Source: Siminovitchia fordii DSM 16014 = CIP 108821 (GTDB lineage Bacteria > Bacillota > Bacilli > Bacillales > Bacillaceae_C). Taken from it: DNA of 64,000 nt. Numbering within the stretch: the stretch's first letter is position 1; every line of letters begins with the position of its first letter. The stretch spans positions 186,001-250,000 of the forward strand of contig NZ_KB894686.1 in assembly GCF_000374565.1 (NCBI RefSeq). The letters run 5' to 3'. Of the stretch, positions 33,253-41,723 are shown in pieces. Made by a program: the position numbers and the translations under genes. The notes beneath the pieces are model-generated. The model was not told where the DNA came from, searched no databases, and saw only the letters and a program-made list of their open reading frames with translations.

Positions 33253-33253
33253 C

Positions 33254-33421
33254 ATGCATATCAGTATTGTAACCCAAAATCCTAATGACAAAACGAAAAA
33301 AGCTTGCTATGCTTATTTATACAAGATTATCAAGGAGAGAAAGCTCTATGAAAGCTATTTACGTGCGCGTAAGCACAGACGAGCAAGCGGAAAAAGGATA
33401 CAGCATCGACAACCAGATTGA
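33254..33421 (+). CDS. Candidate leader peptide overlapping the recombinase start (55 aa)
   Basis: ATG 33254 stands ten bases after AAGGAGG. The first 35 codons (MHISIVTQNPNDKTKKACYA...) look like a real basic peptide; the last 20 overlap the recombinase gene in another frame and read like a shadow. It ends at 33,421. A basic peptide beside a large serine recombinase could be a leader or, less likely, a directionality factor. Not recognised as a family. Confidence 0.45.
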   Translation: MHISIVTQNPNDKTKKACYAYLYKIIKERKLYESYLRARKHRRASGKRIQHRQPD

Positions 33422-34847
33422 TCTATGTAGAGAAAAAGCTGGCACGGATGAATTCCTTAAGTATGTAGATGATGGATATTCAGGTGAGTTTCTTGATCGG
33501 CCGGCCTTGTCAAAGTTACGGGATGATTTAAAAAACGGATTAATTGATGAGGTTATTGTTTATGATCCTGATAGACTTTCAAGAAAACTCATGAATCAAT
33601 TAATTATATCCGAGGAAATTGAAAAGCGAGCAAACCTCATATTTGTCAATCATGATTATCAAAAGACACCAGAGGGGATGCTCTTTTACCAAATGCGTGG
33701 AGCAATCGCTGAGTTTGAGAAAGCGAAAATCAATGAGCGGATGAGTGGCGGCAGAAAGAGAAAAGCACTTGATGGGAAAGTTGTAAAAAACCCAAATATG
33801 TATGGCTATGATTATGATAAAGAAAACTCGCAATTGGTGATCAACGAAAAAGAAGCTGAAATTGTACGATTGATTTTTGATCTGTTTACAAAACCTAACA
33901 ACAATATTCAAGGAATTAACGGAATCGCACTCTATTTGACAAATCAGAACATCCCTACAAAAAAGGGAAAGAGTGTATGGCATCGTCAGGTAGTTAGACA
34001 AATATTAATGAATGAAGCATATACAGGTAGGTTTTATCATAATCGATGGAATACAGAAGGGATGCTTGGGAATAAATACAGGCCGAAAGACGAAAGAAAG
34101 CCGATGACAGAAAGGCCCAGGGAGGAATGGATTGAAATCTCTTGCCCCGCCATTATAGATGATGATGTTTTTGAACACGCCCAAAGGCTATTAGCGGAAT
34201 CTCGCCGGAGATGGGCTAAGAAAAGCAATAACCAATACTTATTAAGTGGTTTATTGCGTTGCGGGCACTGCGGAAATACAATGACCGGTAGGCGGCAAAA
34301 AAATTGGGGCAATTACGTCCTGGAGTATTCAGACATTAAAAATACGGCTGGTGCAAAAAACAAAGGTTGCGGAATGAGAGTAAAGGCCGAAACCCTAGAA
34401 AAAGAAGTTTGGGAGCAAATCAAGTCTTATATTCATGATCCGGCTGAACTCGAAAAGGCCGCTAATGAGCCAAATGAGGATAATAATTTTGAACAAATGG
34501 AAATAGAACGTTTGGAAAATAAAATAAACAGCGCTAAAGAAGGCAGGAAACGGTTGCTGTCTCTTTTAGCGAAAGGAATGGACATATCTGACGAGGAAAT
34601 CAGGGAACAGCTTGCAGACCTAAAAGAACAAGAAAAACAAGCAGAAAGAAAGCTAGCCGAACTGATATCAAAGAAAAAAGAATCACAATCCAGCGAGTAC
34701 AGCAAACGTTTATTTTCAGAAGTTGCAGACTATTTATTGAGCATAGACGATACGGAACTTACATTTGAAGATAAGCAGACGATCATTCGGCAAATAGTGA
34801 AAGAAATAATTATATATAAGGAAAGTATTGATATTCACGTCTTTTGA
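33348..34847 (+). CDS. spoIVCA: Site-specific serine recombinase, SpoIVCA-like
   Basis: Large serine recombinase, 499 aa, the same length as B. subtilis SpoIVCA. It excises the element from sigK in the mother cell. ATG 33348 follows AAGGAGAG at good spacing and gives the family start [14 protein letters not shown], with catalytic Ser9 in YVRVS. The resolvase domain is followed by the recombinase domain ([18 protein letters not shown]), a zinc ribbon ([13 protein letters not shown] ... KGCG) and a long coiled coil. The pattern [21 protein letters not shown] and QLLLSGL-like regions match SpoIVCA. Its stop lies about 25 bases before the sigK remnant. Confidence 0.93.
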   Translation: MKAIYVRVSTDEQAEKGYSIDNQIDLCREKAGTDEFLKYVDDGYSGEFLDRPALSKLRDDLKNGLIDEVIVYDPDRLSRKLMNQLIISEEIEKRANLIFVNHDYQKTPEGMLFYQMRGAIAEFEKAKINERMSGGRKRKALDGKVVKNPNMYGYDYDKENSQLVINEKEAEIVRLIFDLFTKPNNNIQGINGIALYLTNQNIPTKKGKSVWHRQVVRQILMNEAYTGRFYHNRWNTEGMLGNKYRPKDERKPMTERPREEWIEISCPAIIDDDVFEHAQRLLAESRRRWAKKSNNQYLLSGLLRCGHCGNTMTGRRQKNWGNYVLEYSDIKNTAGAKNKGCGMRVKAETLEKEVWEQIKSYIHDPAELEKAANEPNEDNNFEQMEIERLENKINSAKEGRKRLLSLLAKGMDISDEEIREQLADLKEQEKQAERKLAELISKKKESQSSEYSKRLFSEVADYLLSIDDTELTFEDKQTIIRQIVKEIIIYKESIDIHVF

Positions 34848-34867
34848 TTGCTACACTACTGACTTTA

Positions 34868-34880
34868 GGATTGAGATTCT
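34868..34880. other. Right attachment junction within sigK
   Basis: The sigK reading frame becomes recognisable at about GAG-ATT-CTC-ATG. The bases just left (AGGATTGAG) do not encode the expected RCIENE of sigma-K, so the crossover is near 34,870-34,874. ATTGA here differs by one base from the AATGA core known for B. subtilis skin. Confidence 0.7.
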
Positions 34881-35262
34881 CATGCATTTAAGGGCTCTCA
34901 AAAAGACACGGAAGGATGTTTCACTTCATGATCCCATTGGCCAGGATAAGGAAGGCAACGAAATTTCCTTGATCGATGTATTGAAATCTGATGCGGAAGA
35001 TATTTTTGATACGATTCAATTGAACATGGAGTTGGAAAAGATCAAGGAATATATAGACGTATTGGATGACAGGGAAAAAGAAGTGATCATCGGCAGATTC
35101 GGGCTGAATCTTGAAAAGGAACGGACTCAGCGGGAAATAGCCAAAGAACTCGGGATATCAAGAAGTTATGTTTCGCGGATTGAAAAAAGGGCCTTGATGA
35201 AAATGTTCCACGAATTTTACAGAGCGGAAAAAGACAAGATGAAAAATCTAAAGGACGGTTAA
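34871..35262 (+). CDS. sigK: RNA polymerase sigma-K factor, C-terminal half (spoIIIC part)
   Basis: C-terminal part of the late mother-cell sigma factor. The sequence [30 protein letters not shown]... then [25 protein letters not shown] and [35 protein letters not shown] covers the end of region 2, region 3 and the region 4 helix-turn-helix. No start codon with a ribosome site fits the beginning, because the N-terminal half (spoIVCB) lies beyond the left edge of the phage. Excision would restore a full sigK. In-frame phage-derived codons extend up to 34,828. Confidence 0.93.
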
Positions 35263-35293
35263 AAAGGGGGCTTGCAAAAAAAATAGGGGAGGC

Positions 35294-35440
35294 ATGAGAT
35301 ATTTGCCGGGGAATAATGACGGAAGTGTTCAATATGAACTGGAAGTCCAGCGGATGATCGATGAAGGGGGAGCCGTTTTCCAGGAGTACCTTGCAAAAGA
35401 AAAGACGGAAACAAAAAAAGACATGAAAGCAAAGGAATAA
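35294..35440 (+). CDS. Hypothetical small protein after sigK (48 aa)
   Basis: ATG 35294 with AGGGGAGGC upstream. The protein (MRYLPGNNDGSVQYELEVQR ... FQEYLAKEKTETKKDMKAKE) is highly charged and helical with no recognised family. It lies between the sigK end and a shared terminator, and has good coding character for such a short frame. It may be cotranscribed with sigK after excision. Confidence 0.6.
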   Translation: MRYLPGNNDGSVQYELEVQRMIDEGGAVFQEYLAKEKTETKKDMKAKE

Positions 35441-35444
35441 TATG

Positions 35445-35485
35445 AAAAGCCAGTTTCGTGACAAAGAGCGAAACTGGCTTTTTAC
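35445..35485. terminator. Bidirectional terminator between sigK and pssA
   Basis: AAAAGCCAGTTTCG and CGAAACTGGCTTTT pair over 14 bases with a 10-base loop. A-run on one side, T-run on the other; the flanking genes converge. Confidence 0.85.
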
Positions 35486-36024
35486 TATACTTTCTTCAAT
35501 GTAAATGTGCTGATCATGAGAAGTGATAGAACGAGAGTGATGAACAAGAAAGAAAATGGTGGGAGGTAAGGTATTGCCAAATAACTCAGAGTAAGCAGGC
35601 AGCCGGCAGCAGTAATGGGAAGGCCGGTAAAAAAACCATGATTCTCCGAGATATTAAACCTTGCAAGACGGAAGGCACTACATCCTATATAAAAGATTGT
35701 AAAAAAGACGCCCGGAAAACCAAACAAATTCAGAATTCCTTGGTATAATAACAAAGCAGGTGCTACACCGAAAGAGATGATATCACTCATGGAATCAAGC
35801 TGTTTTCCCAGCTCTGATTCGATTTGCAGTTTTCTTGCAGCCATTCCGTCGAAACGATCTGCCATTGCAGCTATGAAAATGAGCAGGAGACTTAAATGCA
35901 GCTGGCCTTGTATCCCTGCGATGATGGCAAATCCGCCCAATCCAAGGTTAGTAAAAGTAAGGACATTCGCCGTTTGGGCCTTAAGCTTTTTTATGGTATG
36001 ATCGACGACTTCGGACAGAAACAT
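35485..36024 (-). CDS. pssA: CDP-diacylglycerol--serine O-phosphatidyltransferase
   Basis: Membrane enzyme, 179 aa, making phosphatidylserine from CDP-diacylglycerol and serine. The CDP-alcohol phosphotransferase signature is present: DGMAAR, then G and two Asp in GKQLDSMSD. Several hydrophobic helices surround it. It is the first step to phosphatidylethanolamine, completed by Psd encoded just beside it on the opposite strand. The two genes are divergent with about 110 bases between. Confidence 0.93.
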   Translation of the reverse strand: MFLSEVVDHTIKKLKAQTANVLTFTNLGLGGFAIIAGIQGQLHLSLLLIFIAAMADRFDGMAARKLQIESELGKQLDSMSDIISFGVAPALLLYQGILNLFGFPGVFFTIFYIGCSAFRLARFNISENHGFFTGLPITAAGCLLTLSYLAIPYLPPFSFLFITLVLSLLMISTFTLKKV

Positions 36025-36134
36025 AACACTCCTCCTTTTCTGGTATGATTAATATTTCATGTCATTATTTAATTATATGACTTCTTATTCATAAAGTTAA
36101 GTATAAATTTCAGTTGGGTTTGGGGGCAATCAGA

Positions 36135-36929
36135 TTGAAAGCGGCTCTATATCGCGTTTTTATTGAACTTACGAATGGGCCTTTAACATCGGCGGCAATA
36201 AGGGGATTTGCAAATTCCCGGATGAGCAGGTTGTTTATTAAATCCTATGCTGCTTTTTATAAAATAAATCAGGAAGAGATGGCAAAGGACATTCAATCAT
36301 TTCCTACTTTACATTCTTTTTTTACAAGGCATCTGAAAGAAGGCGCAAGGAAAGTCGATCATAATCCGGACAGTGTCGCGAGCCCTGTTGACGGCATAAT
36401 AGAAGATACAGGAACCATTACATCCGAAAAGGAAATAATAGCAAAGGGAAAATCATATTCCATCGCCGAGATGCTTGGCGGCAAGGCACAGGCTGAAAAG
36501 TATGAAGGCGGCACGTATATCATTATATACTTGAGCCCTTCCCATTATCACAGAATTCACAGTCCTGTAAGTGGAAAAGTAATCAATTGCTATTCTTTGG
36601 GGAAAAGGTCGTTCCCAGTTAATCGACTGGGATTAAAATTCGGACGATCGGTCTTGGCAAAAAACCATCGGGTGATTACTGAAATTGCTTCTGAGAAAAC
36701 GACAGTTGCCCTTGTAAAAGTAGGAGCCATGTTCATTAATTCTGTCATAGTTACGAACAGGAACCATGAGTGGGAAAAAGGGGAGGAAGCTGCTTTTTTT
36801 TCCTTTGGATCCACAGTTCTTCTTCTATTCCAAAAAGGGGCCTTTGTTCCAGGTGATATTATGAAATCATCCGTAGAAGTTAGGATGGGGGACCCACTGG
36901 GACGATTAACTGGTGAAAAGAAACACTAA
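36135..36929 (+). CDS. psd: Phosphatidylserine decarboxylase proenzyme
   Basis: Pyruvoyl-dependent enzyme converting phosphatidylserine to phosphatidylethanolamine. FSFGST near the C-terminus holds the self-cleavage Gly-Ser site, where the Ser becomes the pyruvoyl group. Other signatures are SPVDG, YLSPSHYHRIHSPVSG and VGAMFINSV. I favour TTG 36135 (KAALYRVFIEL, aligned with other Psd starts), with the GGGGG upstream as ribosome site; TTG 36114 is possible. Length about 264 aa, normal. A strong terminator follows. Confidence 0.92.
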   Translation: MKAALYRVFIELTNGPLTSAAIRGFANSRMSRLFIKSYAAFYKINQEEMAKDIQSFPTLHSFFTRHLKEGARKVDHNPDSVASPVDGIIEDTGTITSEKEIIAKGKSYSIAEMLGGKAQAEKYEGGTYIIIYLSPSHYHRIHSPVSGKVINCYSLGKRSFPVNRLGLKFGRSVLAKNHRVITEIASEKTTVALVKVGAMFINSVIVTNRNHEWEKGEEAAFFSFGSTVLLLFQKGAFVPGDIMKSSVEVRMGDPLGRLTGEKKH

Positions 36930-36930
36930 A

Positions 36931-36957
36931 AAAGCACCTGGAACAGGTGCTTTATTT
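36931..36957 (+). terminator. Terminator after psd
   Basis: AAAGCACCTG, GAA loop, CAGGTGCTTT: a perfect 10-bp stem with a short T-run. Confidence 0.8.
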
Positions 36958-36966
36958 CCGTTATTT

Positions 36967-37107
36967 TCAACAGGGCAATTTCGATCGACGAGCCAATGAG
37001 CGGCGTTCTATTTCAGATTCCATAAGACTGATGAATTCAGGGCTCAAATTTAATCTCTTTGCTTTAAAATAAGTTTCAATCAATAATTCATCGGATAACT
37101 TTTTCAT
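36967..37107 (-). CDS. sda: Sporulation inhibitor Sda
   Basis: Sda, 46 aa. It binds the DHp domain of the sporulation kinase KinA and blocks phosphorelay when replication is incomplete. The protein [21 protein letters not shown] ... [20 protein letters not shown] matches Sda (helix hairpin) closely. The gene is too short for ordinary gene callers. ATG 37107 follows GGAGGTGAAGCTG. DnaA boxes lie upstream, as in B. subtilis. Here it is between psd and yqeG, the known neighbourhood. Confidence 0.93.
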   Translation of the reverse strand: MKKLSDELLIETYFKAKRLNLSPEFISLMESEIERRSLARRSKLPC

Positions 37108-37223
37108 CAGCTTCACCTCCATGAATATTCACGTTCTAGCTCAGGGGCATATTGAATAAAATGATAGGTTCTTTTATTTGTAACTTACTTTAGCAAAGAA
37201 ATCTTTGTGGAACAAGCGTTCCT

Positions 37224-37322
37224 TTATCCACAACTCTTGGTGGATAACCTGTGGTCAATTTGTTTATAACAAGGTTGAAGCCGTTCGTTGATGCACTTGG
37301 ATTGTTCATAAAGTTACCCACA
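37224..37322 (-). promoter_or_regulatory. DnaA boxes upstream of sda
   Basis: A perfect DnaA box TTATCCACA lies at 37,224-37,232, one with a single mismatch (TTATCCACC) on the other strand at 37,239-37,247, and TTACCCACA at 37,314-37,322. They lie between sda and yqeG. DnaA regulation of sda is known in B. subtilis, so the same is expected. Confidence 0.75.
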
Positions 37323-37341
37323 ATTCGAGGTGGTGTAGGAA

Positions 37342-37350
37342 TTTGTCGAA
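37342..37350 (+). promoter_or_regulatory. Spo0A-box-like site between sda and yqeG
   Basis: TTTGTCGAA contains the Spo0A core TGTCGAA. It lies near the presumed yqeG promoter and sda upstream region. Binding is unproven. Confidence 0.4.
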
Positions 37351-37446
37351 AAGTTTAGGTAATATATTTTTTCTTGTAATATTTTGAAACTCATTGGCAG
37401 ATTTATTAAGATTGAAATATGATGAAGAGATAATGGGGTGCACAAG

Positions 37447-37962
37447 TTGTTGAAACAATTTTTACCAGATGAATATGTTAAAAGTATTTATTCAATAGAT
37501 CCTACTGTTTTAAAAGAAAAGGGGATTAAAGGCATTATTACCGACTTGGATAACACGCTTGTCGAATGGGATCGCCCTTATGCCACTACTGAACTCATTG
37601 ATTGGCTGGAAGAGTTGAAGAACCATGACATGAAAGTGACGATTGTGTCGAATAATAATGAAAAAAGAGTAGGAGACTTTTCTAATCCATTGAATATCCC
37701 GTTTATTTACAAAGCCAAAAAGCCTTCCAGAAAAGCTTTTAATCGGGCCATAAAAGAGATGGGATTATCACGAGAGGAGACCGTGATTATCGGAGATCAG
37801 CTGTTGACGGACGTATTCGGGGGAAACCGGGCAGGATTTTATACGATTTTGGTTGTCCCAGTTGCCCAGTCAGACGGCTTTTTCACGCGATTTAACCGGA
37901 TGGTGGAAAGAAGGATCATGGCTTCGTTCAAACGCAAAGGTTTAATTAAATGGGAGGAATAA
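37447..37962 (+). CDS. yqeG: HAD-family phosphatase YqeG
   Basis: HAD superfamily hydrolase, about 171 aa, of the YqeG group. Motif I is DLDNTLV (ITDLDNTLVEWDRP), motif II around IVSNN, the Lys in KAKKPS, and motif IV GDQLLTDVFGGNR. TTG 37447 gives the standard start LLKQFLPDEYVK with TGGGGTG upstream; GTG 37438 is possible. Its substrate is not firmly known. It leads the operon that includes yqeH, aroE, yqeI, nadD, yqeK, rsfS and yqeM. Confidence 0.92.
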   Translation: MLKQFLPDEYVKSIYSIDPTVLKEKGIKGIITDLDNTLVEWDRPYATTELIDWLEELKNHDMKVTIVSNNNEKRVGDFSNPLNIPFIYKAKKPSRKAFNRAIKEMGLSREETVIIGDQLLTDVFGGNRAGFYTILVVPVAQSDGFFTRFNRMVERRIMASFKRKGLIKWEE

Positions 37963-37964
37963 AT

Positions 37965-39065
37965 GTGAAAAACGAACATTGCATCGGCTGCGGTGTTGCC
38001 ATTCAGATCGAAAGGCCGGGTGAACTCGGATTTACGCCGAGTTCCGCATTGGAAAAAGAAGAAATCATCTGCCAAAGATGCTTTCGGTTGCGACATTATA
38101 ATGAAGTTCAGGATGTGGAGCTGTCGGACCAAAGCTTTCTTGATATCTTGCATGCGGTTGGCAATACCAAAAGCCTTATCGTTAAAATCATTGATATATT
38201 TGATTTCAATGGGAGCTGGATTCCCGGCATCCAAAGGTTTGTCGGTAAAAATCCTGTCCTTTTAATCGGTAATAAAGTGGATCTGCTGCCAAAATCAACA
38301 AACAAAAATAAATTGGTGAACTGGATGAAAAAGCAGTCAAAAGAAATGGGACTCAGCCCTTTGGATGTATTGCTTGTCAGTGCAGAAAAAGGCCATGGCA
38401 TCCAGGAGGCGCTTGTTGAAATCGATAATCTTCGCCAGGGGCAAGATGTATATGTAGTCGGCTGTACAAATGTAGGAAAGTCCACGTTCATCAACCGCGT
38501 GATTAAGGCTGCCGCGGGTGGAAATGATGTCATTACTACCTCACATGTGCCAGGGACAACATTGGATATGATCGAAATTCCGCTTGATGACGGAAAAAGT
38601 CTAGTTGATACGCCAGGTATCATTAACCATCATCAGATGGCTCATTATGTAAGCAAGAAAGATTTGAAGATGATCACGCCCAAAAAAGAAATCAAACCGC
38701 GTGTCTATCAATTGAATGAAAGCCAGACACTATTCTTTGGAGGTCTTGCCAGACTTGATTACATAAACGGTGGCAGACGATCTGTTGTTTGTTACCTGGC
38801 CAACAGTATCGATATTCACCGGACCAAGCTTGAAAAGGCGGATGAACTGTATGAAAAACATGCCGGCGAAATGCTGAAACCTCCGGGAAAAGGGGAACTT
38901 GAGGCTTTTCCGAAGCTTGTAAGGCATGAATTCAAATTAAAGGATAATAAAATGGATATCGTCTTTTCGGGATTGGGTTGGGTCACGCTGAAAGAACAGG
39001 GTGCACATGTTGCGGCATATGCCCCAAAAGGAGTTTCGGTATTATTGCGGCCTTCGCTTATTTAA
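37965..39065 (+). CDS. yqeH: Ribosome biogenesis GTPase YqeH
   Basis: Circularly permuted GTPase of 30S subunit assembly, 366 aa. The N-terminal zinc finger CIGCGVAIQ ... CQRCFRL comes first, then the permuted G motifs: NKVD (G4) before GCTNVGKSTFINR (G1) and DTPGI (G3). The GTG start at 37965 is preceded by GGGAGGAATAAAT. It is two bases after yqeG, so the genes are coupled. Confidence 0.95.
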   Translation: MKNEHCIGCGVAIQIERPGELGFTPSSALEKEEIICQRCFRLRHYNEVQDVELSDQSFLDILHAVGNTKSLIVKIIDIFDFNGSWIPGIQRFVGKNPVLLIGNKVDLLPKSTNKNKLVNWMKKQSKEMGLSPLDVLLVSAEKGHGIQEALVEIDNLRQGQDVYVVGCTNVGKSTFINRVIKAAAGGNDVITTSHVPGTTLDMIEIPLDDGKSLVDTPGIINHHQMAHYVSKKDLKMITPKKEIKPRVYQLNESQTLFFGGLARLDYINGGRRSVVCYLANSIDIHRTKLEKADELYEKHAGEMLKPPGKGELEAFPKLVRHEFKLKDNKMDIVFSGLGWVTLKEQGAHVAAYAPKGVSVLLRPSLI

Positions 39066-39089
39066 TATATATAAGACAGGATGATTGGA

Positions 39090-39932
39090 TTGAAAAAACT
39101 TTATGGTGTCATCGGAGATCCGATAGCCCACTCATTATCACCAGCCATGCAAAATAAAGAGCTTAAGGAGCTTGGAATTGATGCATACTACCATCCTTTC
39201 AGAATTGAGGGAAAGGATTTGAAGACCGCTGTAGAGGGAATGAAAGTAATAGGGGTTGAAGGTTTCAATGTGACCATCCCTCATAAAACAGCCATCATAC
39301 CTTTTTTGGATAAGATAGATCCTCTTGCAAAGGCAATCGGCGCAGTCAACACGGTTGTCCGGGAAGGAGACCATTTTGTCGGCTATAATACTGACGGTGT
39401 TGGATTTGTAGAATCTCTCAGGGAAGATTGGAAAAAAGATCTGAACGGTGAGCGGGTTCTAATCATCGGGGCCGGCGGTGCGGCAAAAGCGATCTATTAT
39501 ACGCTCTTATCAATCGGGGTCAAAAGGGTAGATATATGTAATAGGACGCTCTATAAAGCGGAAGAATTAATTGCAGCACAGCCTTATGAAGCCGATTCAA
39601 AAGCAATACCATTGGATGTGGCTGAAACAAATATCGATAAATATTCCCTGGTTATACAGACGACATCCATTGGGATGGCCCCCGAAATAGATAAAAGCCC
39701 TATTTCATTAAGGGGAATCAGGCCATCTGCCTTTGTTTCAGATATTATATATAATCCGGATCAAACATTATTCCTTAATCAGGCAGCTCAAAAAGGAGCC
39801 AAAACGCAAAATGGTCTTGGGATGCTTGTTTATCAAGGGGCACTGGCTTTTGAAAAATGGACTAATGTAAAACCGGATGTCACGCGCATGAAAAGGACTT
39901 TGACTAACATCTTGGGAGGATCACCATGCTGA
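39090..39932 (+). CDS. aroE: Shikimate dehydrogenase
   Basis: NADP-dependent reduction of 3-dehydroshikimate to shikimate in aromatic amino acid synthesis. 280 aa. TTG 39090 gives the standard start KKLYGVIGDPIAHSLSP; ATG 39081 is possible. The dinucleotide-binding loop is GAGGAAKAIYY, the substrate site NVTIPHK, and the C-terminus GLGMLVYQGA. It overlaps the next gene by seven bases. Long operon as in B. subtilis. Confidence 0.95.
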   Translation: MKKLYGVIGDPIAHSLSPAMQNKELKELGIDAYYHPFRIEGKDLKTAVEGMKVIGVEGFNVTIPHKTAIIPFLDKIDPLAKAIGAVNTVVREGDHFVGYNTDGVGFVESLREDWKKDLNGERVLIIGAGGAAKAIYYTLLSIGVKRVDICNRTLYKAEELIAAQPYEADSKAIPLDVAETNIDKYSLVIQTTSIGMAPEIDKSPISLRGIRPSAFVSDIIYNPDQTLFLNQAAQKGAKTQNGLGMLVYQGALAFEKWTNVKPDVTRMKRTLTNILGGSPC

Positions 39933-40225
39933 CTGGAAAGCAAAAAAGATTTTTACGATCAAAAGCACATCATCTCCAGCCTATTTTTCAAGTTGGAAAA
40001 GGCGGGGTAAATGAAAATATGATCAAACAGATCAAGGATGCATTGGAGGCGAGGGAGTTGCTCAAAATAAGCGTCCTCCAAAATTGTGAAGAAGACAAGG
40101 AAGTTGTGGCTGAGGAAATTGTCCGCGGTACTGATAGTCAACTTGTACAAATTATCGGACGGATCATCGTTCTTTATAAGGAATCCCGTGAAAACAAACA
40201 AATAGAGCTTCCGTCGAAGGGCTGA
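39926..40225 (+). CDS. yqeI: YhbY/YqeI-family RNA-binding protein (CRM domain)
   Basis: A 99-aa CRM-domain protein that likely binds pre-50S ribosomal RNA. It begins MLTGKQKRFLRSKAH and contains QVGKGGVNENMIKQI and KISVLQNCEED; QIIGRIIVLYKES is the conserved end. The gene overlaps aroE and is followed seven bases later by nadD. Confidence 0.92.
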   Translation: MLTGKQKRFLRSKAHHLQPIFQVGKGGVNENMIKQIKDALEARELLKISVLQNCEEDKEVVAEEIVRGTDSQLVQIIGRIIVLYKESRENKQIELPSKG

Positions 40226-40232
40226 TATCCGA

Positions 40233-40805
40233 ATGAAAAGAAAAATAGGCATTTTGGGAGGGACATTTGATCCTCCACATCTGGGGCATCTGATCATAGC
40301 AAATGAGGTAATGGAACAATTGAAGCTTGATGAAGTGAGATTCATGCCTAATCATGAGCCTCCTCATAAAGAGCGACACAGTGGCACAACGGTGGAAAAT
40401 CGACTGTCCATGCTTGAAAAATCCATCGAAGGGAACCCGTCATTCTCGATAGAAACAATCGAATTGAATCGGGATGGACGGTCCTACACATATGATACGA
40501 TGAAGGAACTAAGCGAGAAAAATACAGAAAATGATTATTATTTTATTATAGGGGGCGACATGGTGGAATATTTGCCCCATTGGTATAAGATTGAAGAGTT
40601 GCTCAAGCTTGTTCAGTTTGTAGGCACAAATCGCCCGAATTGTAACTTGGAAAGTCAGTATCCCATCACTTTTGTCAAAGTTCCCATGATTGAAATTTCC
40701 TCCTCCATGATCAGAGACCGGGTGAAAAACGGGGCATCCATTAAGTATTTACTCCCGGAGAATGTCATCTGTTATATAGAGGAGAATCATTTATATGAAA
40801 CGTGA
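40233..40805 (+). CDS. nadD: Nicotinate-mononucleotide adenylyltransferase
   Basis: Transfers AMP from ATP to nicotinate mononucleotide in NAD synthesis, 190 aa. N-terminal GGTFDPPHLGHL carries the ATP-binding HxGH, and ISSSMIRDRV-like (EISSSMIRDR) is the second nucleotide motif. Overlaps yqeK by 11 bases. Confidence 0.95.
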   Translation: MKRKIGILGGTFDPPHLGHLIIANEVMEQLKLDEVRFMPNHEPPHKERHSGTTVENRLSMLEKSIEGNPSFSIETIELNRDGRSYTYDTMKELSEKNTENDYYFIIGGDMVEYLPHWYKIEELLKLVQFVGTNRPNCNLESQYPITFVKVPMIEISSSMIRDRVKNGASIKYLLPENVICYIEENHLYET

Positions 40806-41352
40806 ACAAGCTTTTACTATAGTCAATGAAAAAATAGCAGGACCAAGGTATGAACATACAAAAAGAGTCGCGGAAACGGCAGAAAAGCTTGCAGTCAAAT
40901 ATGGGGAGGATGTTGAAAAAACAGTATTGGCTGCTATTTTTCACGATTATGCCAAACTCCTTCCTATAAATGAGTTGAAAAAAATCATTGCTGATTACAA
41001 GCTTGATTCCCGCTTATTGGACTACCATCCCGAACTGTGGCATGGTCCAGCAGGAGCTATACTAGTCCGTGAAGAATTGGGAATAGAAGATGAAGACATT
41101 TTCAATGCGATTCGTTACCATACTACTGGGAGGGCAGGTATGACCCTTCTTGAAAAAATCATTTATATTGCGGATTATATCGAACCTGGAAGGCAATTTG
41201 ATGGCCTTGACGAAGTCAGAATGCTTGCAGAGACAGATTTGGATAAAGCTTTGAAAAAGTCAATTGGAAATACGATCAAATTTTTAATCGACAAATCTGT
41301 TGCTGTTTTTCCTGATACATTTGAAGCATATAACGATATGGTAAAAAAATAA
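40795..41352 (+). CDS. yqeK: HD-domain phosphohydrolase YqeK (Ap4A hydrolase type)
   Basis: HD-superfamily hydrolase, 185 aa, thought to cleave diadenosine tetraphosphate to two ADP. The HD motif is FHDYAK, with upstream YEHTKRV and later HPELWHGPAGA and IRYHTTGRAGMT. Its place beside nadD and rsfS is conserved. Confidence 0.92.
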   Translation: MKREQAFTIVNEKIAGPRYEHTKRVAETAEKLAVKYGEDVEKTVLAAIFHDYAKLLPINELKKIIADYKLDSRLLDYHPELWHGPAGAILVREELGIEDEDIFNAIRYHTTGRAGMTLLEKIIYIADYIEPGRQFDGLDEVRMLAETDLDKALKKSIGNTIKFLIDKSVAVFPDTFEAYNDMVKK

Positions 41353-41366
41353 GGAGGAGATAAAAT

Positions 41367-41723
41367 TTGGATTCTAAAGCACTTTTAAAAACGATCGTAA
41401 AGGCTGCCGATGACAAAAAAGCAGAAGACATTGTTGTTCTCAACATGCAGGGGATTTCACTCATTACAGATTATTTTCTTATTTGCCAAGGGACATCGGA
41501 AAAACAGGTTCAGGCGATAGCGAGGGAAGTGAAGTCGGCTGCAGAGAAAACCGGCCTTGATATCAAGAAAATAGAAGGTTTCGAGGAAGCAAGATGGGTT
41601 TTAATTGACATGGGCGATGTGATTGCTCATGTATTCCATAAAGATGAAAGAAATTATTATAATCTCGAAAGACTTTGGGGAGATGCCCCAATTGAAAATA
41701 TCCAAAAGGAATTGGCTCCGTGA
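41367..41723 (+). CDS. rsfS: Ribosomal silencing factor RsfS
   Basis: 118 aa protein of the RsfS/YqeL/Iojap family that binds ribosomal protein uL14 and blocks subunit joining. Motif: DIVVLNMQGISLITDYFLICQGTS and WVLIDMGDVIAHVFHKDERNYYNLERLWGDA. TTG start with AAGGAGGAG upstream. It overlaps yqeM by four bases. Confidence 0.95.
   Translation: MDSKALLKTIVKAADDKKAEDIVVLNMQGISLITDYFLICQGTSEKQVQAIAREVKSAAEKTGLDIKKIEGFEEARWVLIDMGDVIAHVFHKDERNYYNLERLWGDAPIENIQKELAP

Larger units (their letters stand above)
1..34874 (+). mobile_element. Skin-like prophage interrupting sigK (right-hand part)
   Basis: A PBSX/skin-type contractile-tail prophage occupies the left half of the window. It ends where an in-frame C-terminal half of sigma-K begins at about 34,871. 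The last phage gene is a SpoIVCA-type serine recombinase. The late genes (terminase to amidase) all read on the plus strand and look intact, followed by a cargo zone. The left end, early and repressor genes and the spoIVCB half of sigK lie outside the window. In B. subtilis the skin element is excised in the mother cell to rebuild sigK. The same role is inferred here from the junction and the recombinase family. Confidence 0.9.

Noticed and set aside
33200-33347. Sigma-E promoter for spoIVCA
   Set aside because: Sigma-E control is expected from B. subtilis, but no pair of -35/-10 sequences close to the consensus at the right spacing was clear.
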